Assembly (NCBI GenBank): GCA_020697475.1
Contig: JAJFMO010000113.1
Location: forward strand, 1-8,579
Length of the DNA stretch: 8,579 nucleotides
From: Paenibacillaceae bacterium
Lineage (GTDB): Bacteria; Bacillota; Bacilli; Paenibacillales; NBRC-103111
Direction of reading: 5' to 3'
Both the position numbers and the translations under genes were made by a program. A model generated the notes under the pieces. It made no database searches, was not told the origin of the DNA, and saw only the letters and a list, made by a program, of their open reading frames with translations. The first letter of the stretch is position 1; every line of letters begins with the position of its first letter. Positions 1 to 7,287 of this stretch are shown one piece after another.

Positions 1-968
1 CGGCCGGGTCTGAGCAATGCCGGATCAAGAATATCCGGTCGGTTCGTCGCAGCAACGATGATGATCCCTTCGTTCGCCCCGAAGCCGTCCATCTCCACCA
101 GCAGTTGGTTCAGCGTCTGCTCGCGTTCGTCGTGCCCGCCGCCCAAGCCGGCGCCGCGTTGGCGTCCGACGGCGTCAATCTCATCGATAAAGATGATGCA
201 AGGCGAATTCTTCTTCGCGTTCTCGAACAAATCGCGCACCCTCGATGCGCCCACCCCGACGAACATCTCGACGAAGTCGGAACCGCTGATGCTGAAGAAC
301 GGGACGCCCGCTTCTCCAGCCACCGCTCGAGCAAGCAGCGTCTTCCCTGTCCCCGGCGGGCCGACGAGCAGCACGCCCTTCGGGATTCGCGCGCCGACAG
401 CGGCGAACTTGCGCGGGTCTTTCAAAAATTCGACGACTTCGACCAGCTCTTGCTTCTCTTCGTCCGCTCCTGCGACATCCTCGAAAGTTACCCGTTTCTT
501 CTCTTCATTATATAAACGCGCGCGGCTCTTGCCGAAATTCATCACTTTGCCGCCGCCGCCCTGCGCCTGATTCAGCAGGAAAAAGAAAAGGATAAAAATG
601 ATGACAAAAGGAATGATCGAAGTAAGGAAGGTAATCCAGACGTTGTCGCCTTCCATCTTCTCGTAAACCTTCTTGTCCACGTCGCTGCTGTCGATTAAAT
701 CGATCACTTGCGGAACGAGCGGACCCCGGGTCGTAAAGCTTCGATGGTCCGGCTTGGCCGGGTTGCGATACTTCCCCGTAATCAAGTAAGTATACCCGTC
801 GACCTTGACCGACACTTCCGACACGTTGCGGCTTGCAAGCTCGGTCTGGAATTCGTCGTAGCTGATCTGTTCCTTCTGCTCGTTCTGGTTGCTTATGAAG
901 TGAACAATGCCGACGGTGACCAAAAATATAAGTAAATAAAATCCGGTGTTCCGGATGATCCGGTTCAT
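1..968 (-). CDS. ftsH: ATP-dependent membrane zinc metalloprotease FtsH (N-terminal part, cut by window edge)
   Basis: FtsH is a hexameric AAA+ protease in the cytoplasmic membrane that extracts and degrades misfolded or regulatory proteins. The 322 codons visible show a first membrane segment (about residues 8-25), a short extracytoplasmic domain, a second membrane segment (about 111-133) followed by a Gly-rich linker, then the AAA domain. That domain has Walker A GPPGTGKT at 203-210, Walker B IIFIDE at 258-263, the pore motif region MFVGVGASRVRD at 235-246, and the start of the second region of homology (ATNRPDILDPALLRPG, 307-322). The remaining AAA part and the HEXXH protease domain lie beyond base 1. 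The ATG at 966-968 is preceded by a near-perfect AAGGAGGT Shine-Dalgarno at 974-981. The gene follows hpt as in B. subtilis and has its own candidate promoter. The identification is very secure; the only incompleteness is the window edge. Confidence 0.98.
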   Translation of the reverse strand, partial: MNRIIRNTGFYLLIFLVTVGIVHFISNQNEQKEQISYDEFQTELASRNVSEVSVKVDGYTYLITGKYRNPAKPDHRSFTTRGPLVPQVIDLIDSSDVDKKVYEKMEGDNVWITFLTSIIPFVIIFILFFFLLNQAQGGGGKVMNFGKSRARLYNEEKKRVTFEDVAGADEEKQELVEVVEFLKDPRKFAAVGARIPKGVLLVGPPGTGKTLLARAVAGEAGVPFFSISGSDFVEMFVGVGASRVRDLFENAKKNSPCIIFIDEIDAVGRQRGAGLGGGHDEREQTLNQLLVEMDGFGANEGIIIVAATNRPDILDPALLRPG

Positions 969-1001
969 CCCCTACCTCCTTCGCGACGGCACACTTGTTT
1001 T

Positions 1002-1030
1002 ATTTTATCACAGCCCGCCGGCCTCAACAA
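1002..1030 (-). promoter_or_regulatory. Candidate sigma-A promoter of ftsH
   Basis: Reading the minus strand, a TTGTTG -35 (1025-1030) is followed after 17 bp by TAAAAT (1002-1007). TG sits one base upstream of the -10, giving an extended -10 (TGATAAAAT). The predicted start is near 995, leaving a leader of about 27 bases that includes the AAGGAGGT at 974-981. The -35 matches consensus at only three positions, which fits a promoter helped by an activator or by the extended -10. It lies in the hpt-ftsH gap, consistent with the separate ftsH transcription known in B. subtilis. Assignment is by motif only. Confidence 0.5.
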
Positions 1031-1041
1031 ATTGTCATGGA

Positions 1042-1060
1042 TTGCCGGGCTAACCGGCAA
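1042..1060. repeat. 19-bp perfect palindrome (7-bp arms, 5-nt centre) between hpt and ftsH
   Basis: The arms TTGCCGG (1042-1048) and CCGGCAA (1054-1060) are perfectly complementary around a 5-base centre. The element starts 13 bases after the hpt stop codon and ends 11 bp before the candidate ftsH -35. No T-run follows it on either strand, so it does not look like an intrinsic terminator. It could be an RNA hairpin protecting the hpt 3' end or a protein-binding operator for ftsH. The sequence alone does not decide between these. Confidence 0.6.
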
Positions 1061-1073
1061 CGAACGAACCCGG

Positions 1074-1613
1074 CTAATGCGAATAAACTTCCTGCTTCAA
1101 TATTCCAACGAAGGGCAAATTGCGGTATTTCTCCGCGTAATCCAACCCGTATCCGACAACGAAAGCGTCGGGGATCGTAAACCCTTTGTAATCCGGCTCC
1201 AGCTCGACGGTTCGGCGGCCGGGCTTGTCGAACATCGTCACGATGGCGATCGACATGGCGTTGCGCCGTTCCAACACGTCGATTAAATAACTTAAGGTCA
1301 AGCCGCTATCGATAATGTCTTCCACAATAACAACGTTGCGTCCTTCGACCGAGATGTCCAGATCCTTGATAATCTTGACAATGCCCGACGATTTCGTCGA
1401 TTGGCCGTAACTGGATACCGCCATGAAGTCGATCTCCAGGGGAATCGTAATACGCTTGATCAGATCCGCCATGAACACAAACGCGCCTTTCAGTACGCAA
1501 ATCACGAGCGGGTTTTTGTCCTGAAAATCACGGCTCAATTGCTCCCCGAGCTCGCGAACTTTCCCATCGATCTCGGACTCGCTGTGCAATATCTGCAAAA
1601 TATCGTCAAGCAA
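1074..1613 (-). CDS. hpt: Hypoxanthine(-guanine) phosphoribosyltransferase, TTG start
   Basis: This is a purine-salvage enzyme that transfers phosphoribosyl from PRPP to hypoxanthine or guanine, giving IMP or GMP in the cytosol. The 179-residue length is normal for the family. Visible motifs are LKG (41-43, pyrophosphate binding), the flexible loop SSYGQSTKSSG (67-77), the PRPP-binding segment VVIVEDIIDSGLTL (94-107) and the purine-binding region around PDAFVVGYGLDYAEKYRNLP (148-167). The start codon is TTG (1611-1613): no ATG or GTG lies nearby in frame, GGGAGG (1624-1629) sits 10 bases upstream, and the residues after it (LDDI) align with the MHDDI-type start I recall for Paenibacillus HPRT. 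It lies 27 bases after tilS, as in B. subtilis (hprT), so the two are probably co-transcribed. HprT has been reported to act with TilS in activating ftsH. Confidence 0.96.
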   Translation of the reverse strand: MLDDILQILHSESEIDGKVRELGEQLSRDFQDKNPLVICVLKGAFVFMADLIKRITIPLEIDFMAVSSYGQSTKSSGIVKIIKDLDISVEGRNVVIVEDIIDSGLTLSYLIDVLERRNAMSIAIVTMFDKPGRRTVELEPDYKGFTIPDAFVVGYGLDYAEKYRNLPFVGILKQEVYSH

Positions 1614-1640
1614 AAAATTAGCGCCTCCCTGATCACTGCT

Positions 1641-3056
1641 TTATTTTATGAAAAAAGCAGCTTTGACATGCAACCAACGTTTGGTTTCCGGGGTAACGAC
1701 CGCATGATCCGAACGGCGAACGCCCGGAATCCACAACACCCGCTGAGCGGAATCGGCCAGAAGCGGCAGATGATTTCGTCGACTGAGGGGAATTTTGTCA
1801 TCGATGAAAATATCTTTTACTTTTTTACTGCCGTTTAAACCGAGGACGCGAATCCGGTCTCCTGGCATCCGGCTTCGCAAGTGAAGCGGAAATTCAAGCT
1901 GTTCCCCGTTGAATATCGCTTCGTCTCCAGTAACTTCCGCCGCGAACGAACCCGCTTCGTACCAAGTAAACGTAAACACGGCGTTCGCTTCCGGGATTAC
2001 CCTGGTCCCAGCCTCTTCCCCTATAAGGAGATCGTAAGGCCCCGGTGTCGACTCCACCCGATGAAACCTCGCGATGCCGTACTCACACGACAACAACGTG
2101 CGCCCGTTAATCGGATACGTCACGTGGCCGCCGTCATTGCGGAGGATCGCTTCCCTGAACCGTTCGATCCCCTCGAACCCGTCATACCCGTCCGCACCCG
2201 TCTCCAACGCAAGACAATCTAATATTAGTTTAACCACTCTGCGTTGTAAAGCCGGGGGCAAGTCGGCAAATTGCCGTCGGGACAAGGAAAATCCGCGTTC
2301 GTCCGCTGTTACGAGCCGAGCGTATGCTTCCTCGGCGCGCTGCGCCATGTACTCTTCTTCTCCCCTCATCGTCTCCGCAAGGCGGTTGAGGGAAGAAGCA
2401 ATCTGCGGATTGTACCGGGTAAGTTCAGGCAACAAATCGAGGCGGATGCGATTGCGGGTGTACTTGCGGCTCAAGTTGCTGCTGTCGACCCGGTACTCGA
2501 TCCCTTGCTCCCGGCAGTAATCCAAAATTTCTGATTTGTATATACGAAGCAGAGGGCGAATCAGTTCCACTTTTTTTTCGGTGCGTTTCAGAGGGATTCC
2601 CGCCAGCCCTGCCGGGCCAGCTCCCTGGATCAGCCTCATCAGCACAGTCTCCGCCTGATCGTCCGCGTGGTGGGCGAGTGCGATGCGCGGAGCCCCATAC
2701 TTAAAACAAGTTTGCCGCAGGAATTCGTAACGCTTTTCCCTGGCCGCCAACTGTGGATTTTGGCCGCTGGCCGCCGCATACCCCGGAACATCGCAACGGC
2801 CAATCTCGCACGGCAACTGCAGATCAGCCGTCCAGCGGGCCACGAACGCCTCTTCTGCGTCCGATTCCTCTCCGCGGAACCCGTGGTTCATATGGGCGAC
2901 GATCAGCCGCCACTCCCATGCGGCCGACAAAATAAGAAGGATATGCAAAAGCGCCGCGGAATCGGGGCCCCCCGAAACCGCCACGACAATGCTATCCTTC
3001 CTGGAAAATAATCGATGATGTTCAATCAACCGTTCCACTCGACCCGCCAGGTCCAT
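1641..3056 (-). CDS. tilS: tRNA(Ile)-lysidine synthetase TilS
   Basis: TilS attaches lysine to C34 of the tRNA-Ile CAU anticodon using ATP. This switches the tRNA from Met to Ile charging and is normally essential. The 471-residue protein shows the PP-loop SGGPDS at 28-33, the conserved AHHADDQAET at 128-137, the tRNA-binding motif region TRNRIRLDLLP at 200-210, and a C-terminal TilS domain with SRMPGDRI (395-402) and GSKKVKDIFIDDKIP (409-423). The ATG at 3054-3056 is chosen because MDLAGRVERL directly precedes the PP-loop domain at the usual distance and a purine-rich GAGGAAAGGA lies just upstream. The frame stays open upstream to 3236, but that part overlaps the kinase gene and has no family resemblance. 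It begins 23 bases after the kinase stop and is followed 27 bases later by hpt, suggesting one operon. Confidence 0.96.
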   Translation of the reverse strand: MDLAGRVERLIEHHRLFSRKDSIVVAVSGGPDSAALLHILLILSAAWEWRLIVAHMNHGFRGEESDAEEAFVARWTADLQLPCEIGRCDVPGYAAASGQNPQLAAREKRYEFLRQTCFKYGAPRIALAHHADDQAETVLMRLIQGAGPAGLAGIPLKRTEKKVELIRPLLRIYKSEILDYCREQGIEYRVDSSNLSRKYTRNRIRLDLLPELTRYNPQIASSLNRLAETMRGEEEYMAQRAEEAYARLVTADERGFSLSRRQFADLPPALQRRVVKLILDCLALETGADGYDGFEGIERFREAILRNDGGHVTYPINGRTLLSCEYGIARFHRVESTPGPYDLLIGEEAGTRVIPEANAVFTFTWYEAGSFAAEVTGDEAIFNGEQLEFPLHLRSRMPGDRIRVLGLNGSKKVKDIFIDDKIPLSRRNHLPLLADSAQRVLWIPGVRRSDHAVVTPETKRWLHVKAAFFIK

Positions 3057-3079
3057 GACCCGCCAATTCCTTTCCTCGC

Positions 3080-3985
3080 TTACCAATAGTAAAAGATCGT
3101 CCAGACGAAGATGAGCAAAATCGCCGCAAAACTGAGCTTGAGCCAAGGAGTCCCCTTGCGCATCCGCCGCGCCTTCATGCGCAAACCTGCAGATCGCCAT
3201 TCCTGCAACGCCTCGCTCGTTCCGCGGTACCGGCAACGCAAAGCTTTCTCAAGACACGGAGCGGCTTCCGCGAGCTCCGGTGTGTTTCTGACTTCTTCAA
3301 TGAGGAAATCGACCGAGCGATTCTGCGGAATCATGCCCGCATATTGCGCCGCCGTCTGGGGCGGCTTGGCCAATTGCAAGCAAAACACAGCGAACGAAAA
3401 CAAGTCGTACTGCTCGTCCGCCAATCGGGTGCCCGCGCACCAAAATCCCCGATCGTACACTTCAGTGAATTGCTTCACCGCATTGCCCTTAGCCGTTACC
3501 CCGCCGAAATCAACCAACTCGACTTCCCCGTAGCCGCCGACGATCACGTTCTCCATCTTCAAATCACCGAAAATATATCCTTGGCGATGAAGACCGTGCA
3601 GCTTCTGCAGCAGATTCAAGCCGATAACCCGCAGCCACTCTTTACCCGCCGTCTTGATGAAATCCGCAGGCGATTTGCCTTTGACATATTTCATCACATA
3701 ATAAGGAATTTTCTGGCCGTCCTGCTCCAGATCGTCGGAATCGACAATATACCCGCGAAATGAAGGCGACTTGGCTGACAGCGATTTCAAGACGTTGACT
3801 TCCGATTGGTGATCGACCCATTCCCTGCCCGTCTTCAAAGCAAACAGCGAGGAACCGCGGCTCACTAAATACACCCTGCCGTTGGCTCCCTCGCCGATGA
3901 GTTTCTCTATCTTGTATTGTCTCCGGTACCATTTGCCGGAGATCAACGTACCGTTCGGTATGACGTAATCACACGACGTAGTCAC
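3080..3985 (-). CDS. yabT: YabT-type Hanks Ser/Thr protein kinase with C-terminal membrane anchor, GTG start
   Basis: A compact Hanks-type kinase of 301 residues. Visible elements are the glycine loop GEGANG (31-36), the ATP-anchoring lysine K51 in FALK, a likely helix-C glutamate E62, the catalytic loop GDLKMEN with D141 (140-146), and DFG (159-161). The usual HRD reads IFGD, so the arginine is absent (a non-RD kinase), and no clear APE motif ends the activation segment. A basic stretch (MKARRMRKG, 270-278) precedes a single membrane helix at about 282-300 that ends the protein, so there is no extracellular sensor domain. In B. subtilis YabT is a sporulation kinase activated by DNA that phosphorylates RecA among other targets; equivalence here is inferred from layout and synteny. 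The start is GTG (3983-3985), with AAGGCGGG upstream, overlapping the yabS end by 17 bases, which suggests translational coupling. Confidence 0.9.
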   Translation of the reverse strand: MTTSCDYVIPNGTLISGKWYRRQYKIEKLIGEGANGRVYLVSRGSSLFALKTGREWVDHQSEVNVLKSLSAKSPSFRGYIVDSDDLEQDGQKIPYYVMKYVKGKSPADFIKTAGKEWLRVIGLNLLQKLHGLHRQGYIFGDLKMENVIVGGYGEVELVDFGGVTAKGNAVKQFTEVYDRGFWCAGTRLADEQYDLFSFAVFCLQLAKPPQTAAQYAGMIPQNRSVDFLIEEVRNTPELAEAAPCLEKALRCRYRGTSEALQEWRSAGLRMKARRMRKGTPWLKLSFAAILLIFVWTIFYYW

Positions 3986-4688
3986 TGAGCAACCCGCCTT
4001 CGTCCAAAGATCGGCGCCGATTCTGGCCTACCATGTGACGAATGCATGTCAAAATCGCCGGGCCGGTGGGTGTTGTTCCCTTCATGATTAATTTATAAAA
4101 CAAATTCTCCACTTTTGCAAGCTCTGTCGTCCAATCGGCGTCCAGCTGCGCCTCCTCTCCATACGTTCCCCCTGGAAAATGAAACACGCAAATTTCGCTC
4201 TTGCCGTTGCGAGCTTGCAAGCTTAGCAGCAAGTCGCGGATCGCTTCTCGCACGGCGGGAAGCTTATCCTTCATGCTGGCGCTGCAATCGATGAGCAACG
4301 CGACGCGCAACGACGACGTTTCCCCAAGCTCGTCAATGACTTTCACCACTTGCGCCCGCTCTGTAGGCGGCAATTCTTCGATCTTGTCGTGGCCTAAGAT
4401 CGTACGCAGTTCCTTGCCGACGATCTGCTGAATCGTGTTCACGACGGTTTTGCGGGTCATCATCTGCATCGTCTGCGCCAGCTGCCGGCTGGAGACGAAT
4501 CGGCTCATCCCGCCGCCCGCTTCGGCGATCTGGCTAATCTCCGCATGTCCGCTGCCGCCCATGGGAGAATCATCGATGACCCCGATCACGTTGACAACAA
4601 TTTCTTCGGCTTGCGCCTGGGCGGCTGCGACGACGGGGCTGAGTCCCACGTTCGAGCACCCGTCGGTAATCAATATAATTTGCTGCAT
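3969..4688 (-). CDS. yabS: YabS-type von Willebrand factor A domain protein
   Basis: A 239-residue soluble protein with von Willebrand A metal-ion (MIDAS) motifs but in an unusual order. ILITDGCSN, resembling the third MIDAS motif, lies at residues 5-13. A strand-like VVNVIGVID follows at 31-39. DCSAS, the classic DxSxS first motif, comes only at 134-138, and GTTPTG, resembling the second (Thr) motif, at 204-209. There is no signal peptide or membrane segment. The ATG at 4686-4688 is secure: GGGAGGT lies 8 bases upstream and an in-frame TGA lies 14 codons upstream, so the protein does not extend further. It sits between spoIIE and the kinase gene, as in B. subtilis, where the function of YabS is poorly known. 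A role as adaptor or substrate of the neighbouring phosphatase or kinase is only an inference. Confidence 0.92.
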   Translation of the reverse strand: MQQIILITDGCSNVGLSPVVAAAQAQAEEIVVNVIGVIDDSPMGGSGHAEISQIAEAGGGMSRFVSSRQLAQTMQMMTRKTVVNTIQQIVGKELRTILGHDKIEELPPTERAQVVKVIDELGETSSLRVALLIDCSASMKDKLPAVREAIRDLLLSLQARNGKSEICVFHFPGGTYGEEAQLDADWTTELAKVENLFYKLIMKGTTPTGPAILTCIRHMVGQNRRRSLDEGGLLSDYVV

Positions 4689-4731
4689 AGCTTCTAACCT
4701 CCCACCGGAAACTATAACTCTTGCTATTCAC

Positions 4732-4760
4732 AAGTTTATCCAGTTTCGAGGAGGTTAAAC
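4732..4760 (-). promoter_or_regulatory. Weak candidate sigma-F-like promoter before yabS
   Basis: In the 109-base gap between spoIIE and yabS the minus strand carries GGATAAACTT (4732-4741). It fits the sigma-F -10 pattern GGnnAnAnTR at all but the last position. GTTTA (4756-4760) lies 14 bp upstream, a partial fit to GYATA with spacing about one base short. Forespore expression is known for B. subtilis yabT, which makes the match sensible, but the -35 and spacing are imperfect. No clear terminator for spoIIE is visible in this gap, so read-through from spoIIE into yabS-yabT is also possible. Confidence 0.3.
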
Positions 4761-4797
4761 CGCCGTATACGACCAACGTTATTCCATCGGACAGACT

Positions 4798-7287
4798 CTA
4801 GCTTACCGTCTTCGGACGCTCAATCTGTGCCAATCCAGGCCAACTGAAGGTCGCCCACTCCGGCTGGTAGCGGGAAATCCGTCCCACGACAACGGTCATG
4901 TCGTCGACAATGTCTCCGTGGTGATGCCGTACGACCCGCTCCAGCAAGCAATCAGCGAATTCTTGCGGGTCTTCCGTCTCAATTTCCATCAGCACCCGCT
5001 TCATCCACAAATCTTTGTTGACCGTATGGCCCGGCGCATCGTAAATGCCGTCCGTCATCATTATCAACATATCGCCCGGCTTCAGCGACAAGCCGATCAA
5101 TTCGACGTCGATTTCCTGCACGATGCCGATCGGCAAATTGCTGGCGGCGATCGGGATGATCTCCGTACCCCGCTTGACGAAGCTGGGCGTTGAGCCATTT
5201 TTCAAAAACGTCGTCTTCGCATTATACAAATCGATAAGCGCAACATCGACTGTCGCATATACCTCCTCCGGTGAGCGAAGCATGAGCACGGAGTTGACCG
5301 ACTTGATCGCCAGCCGCTCGTCCATCCCGGAGCGCAACAGCTGCTGAAGAATGTTGAGCGCCGTACTGCTCTCCTCGCGAGCCCGCTCGCCATTGCCCAT
5401 CCCGTCGCTCAGCGCCACAGCGAATTTGCCGTTGCCGAGCTCAACGGTGCTGAAGCTGTCGCCGGACAACAAATCGCCGCCCTTAGCAGCGCCGGCGATG
5501 CCCGTCTCGACCTCGTATTCCTTCGCCGAGCCGAAGTATACCGAGGAATACCCTTTGCCGCCGTCAAGAAACCGTTCATTTTTCACCGAAATATGCTCTC
5601 CCAGAATGTCTGACAGCAGTGGAGCGATAATCTTCCGGCACTCGTCAAAACCCTTCTTGTATTGGTGGATCATCTCGATCTCGACGTTGCCCTCGTCCAG
5701 GCTGATCACGTCGACGCTGTGAATGGACAGCCCCAGCTCTTCCAGAGCGCGGCGAATTTGCTCCTCCTGCAGCAGCAGTTCCTGGCCTTCCCGTTTGATC
5801 TCCTTGGCCAGATCCTCCATCACTTGCGACACGCCAGACAACTGGTCGGCAACCAATTGCCGGCTGTCGGCGATTTGCTTCTTCCAGTGCTGGTTGTTGC
5901 GATACAGCTGCATCTGGCGCTTCATCACGTCCAGCACCAGCTCAGGGCGAATGCACGCTTTGCGCCAATCCGCGGAGATCTCCCGATTCGTCATATTCTC
6001 GTTCTTCTCCACTGCGGTAACCATATCGGTCATATACTTGTAGGTTTGATAAAATTTACTGTCCCAACAGTGCTTCTTCTTCCAGCACGTCTCGCAAGCA
6101 TGGCGCGAAGCCGCGTTCATGAAGTGCTCCGCTTCCTCCGCCTGCTTGTCCTGCACGACTTCTCCGGTCAGCTGCTTGAAGCTGTTGGCCAATTGCCGGA
6201 ACACTTCGGAGAACTGCTCGACGCGGCTTGCGGTAATATCCCGGACACGTCTCGCATAATCATGTTGTGATTTAAGATTTTCTTGGGTTCCCGGCACATA
6301 CTGGGCAATCAACTGAATGAACCCGCGCGGGGTGAAAAGGAAGATGACGATCGCCACAGCCGATTCCAAGGTGGAGCTCCATACTTCCGGCTGATTCCCG
6401 ATATAGACCGACAAGATCGACGTCCCAAGCAGCATTCCGAGCGATACGGCCAGCTTGTTGCCCTCCCTCAACAGACCGGCCAGCATGCCGGCGAACGCCA
6501 GCAAGCTCATCTGATAGATCGCGTTCGGGTTGGCCAAGCTCAGAATTAAGCCGGTCACAACGCCGACCGAAGCGCCGAGCGGGGCGCCGCCGACCAGCGC
6601 AAACAGCAGGATCAAATATCGACTCAGCACGTGCTCCACCGTCACCGACTCGATCTGCCAGCCGACCGTGCCGGACATGACCGAAGCGAGCAAAATAATA
6701 AGGCAGATAATCTCTTCATTCTTCAGCGCGCTGTGTTTGCGGGTGACGGTGAACACCGGAATCGCTTGGATGAAAATGAGGCTCAAAATCAGACTCAGTA
6801 CCGACTCGATGGATAGCAACATAAATGCGTACCATGTCAAGCCGGAGACGGCCAAGTAAGAGAACAGCTGTACCAGGAACGTCGACAAGCCCACAATGAC
6901 CGGAACGTAGGACAGTTCCGCACGCTCATACTTCTCAAGCGCCTTCTGAACGAGCAGGAACACGAGCATCTCTGCGAGCATGTATCCAGTGTGGGAGGTG
7001 GGCGACAAGAAGCTGCCGGCAACCAGCGACAAGCCGATCCAAACGAGCAAATCTTTGCGAAGAAAGTAGATGACGGCGAAATAGGCGATGGCAAACGGGG
7101 ATAACTGCTGCAAGATCATCGCTTTACCCAGAAGCACCCCCATCACGATCAAGACGAGCGACCACTTTCGAGCCAGCAACGATTGCAGCCGCTTGTTGTC
7201 GACGATTAGCTTGAGCAAATTTTGTTTCGTCCGATCCACCACTCCGCCCTGTAGTCTCCAAATACCCGTAACGTTCCATTTTTGCAT
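4798..7287 (-). CDS. spoIIE: Stage II sporulation protein E, membrane PP2C serine phosphatase
   Basis: SpoIIE dephosphorylates SpoIIAA in the forespore, releasing sigma F, and also acts in polar septation with FtsZ. At 829 residues it is close to the 827 of B. subtilis. It has an N-terminal multi-helix membrane domain (about 42-320), a central regulatory and FtsZ-interacting region with a coiled stretch (about 340-560), and a C-terminal PP2C domain (about 590-805). Metal and catalytic residues are visible as SGD (D610), SDGMGNG (D628), MTDG (D746) and DDM (D795). A cysteine group C398, C401, C407, C445 lies in the central region. Start choice: the frame is open to GTG codons at 7302 and 7299, but the promoter would leave only about 16 leader bases. 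The ATG at 7285-7287 leaves about 31 and reproduces the B. subtilis numbering of the catalytic aspartates as I remember it. The Shine-Dalgarno is poor (AGGTGG or a too-close GGAG), so the start is not certain. Confidence 0.96.
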   Translation of the reverse strand: MQKWNVTGIWRLQGGVVDRTKQNLLKLIVDNKRLQSLLARKWSLVLIVMGVLLGKAMILQQLSPFAIAYFAVIYFLRKDLLVWIGLSLVAGSFLSPTSHTGYMLAEMLVFLLVQKALEKYERAELSYVPVIVGLSTFLVQLFSYLAVSGLTWYAFMLLSIESVLSLILSLIFIQAIPVFTVTRKHSALKNEEIICLIILLASVMSGTVGWQIESVTVEHVLSRYLILLFALVGGAPLGASVGVVTGLILSLANPNAIYQMSLLAFAGMLAGLLREGNKLAVSLGMLLGTSILSVYIGNQPEVWSSTLESAVAIVIFLFTPRGFIQLIAQYVPGTQENLKSQHDYARRVRDITASRVEQFSEVFRQLANSFKQLTGEVVQDKQAEEAEHFMNAASRHACETCWKKKHCWDSKFYQTYKYMTDMVTAVEKNENMTNREISADWRKACIRPELVLDVMKRQMQLYRNNQHWKKQIADSRQLVADQLSGVSQVMEDLAKEIKREGQELLLQEEQIRRALEELGLSIHSVDVISLDEGNVEIEMIHQYKKGFDECRKIIAPLLSDILGEHISVKNERFLDGGKGYSSVYFGSAKEYEVETGIAGAAKGGDLLSGDSFSTVELGNGKFAVALSDGMGNGERAREESSTALNILQQLLRSGMDERLAIKSVNSVLMLRSPEEVYATVDVALIDLYNAKTTFLKNGSTPSFVKRGTEIIPIAASNLPIGIVQEIDVELIGLSLKPGDMLIMMTDGIYDAPGHTVNKDLWMKRVLMEIETEDPQEFADCLLERVVRHHHGDIVDDMTVVVGRISRYQPEWATFSWPGLAQIERPKTVS

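Noticed and set aside
1042..1060. Palindrome read as an intrinsic terminator of hpt
   Set aside because: No T-run follows on the minus strand and the stem is only 7 bp, so I list it as a palindrome of unknown role.
3057..3236. Upstream in-frame extension of tilS
   Set aside because: It overlaps the end of the kinase gene, has no resemblance to TilS, and the ATG at 3056 has a purine-rich site and the expected distance to the PP-loop.
58..6859. Many open frames on the plus strand, some over 140 codons
   Set aside because: All lie opposite well-identified minus-strand genes, with low-complexity or arginine/serine-rich translations typical of antisense shadows.
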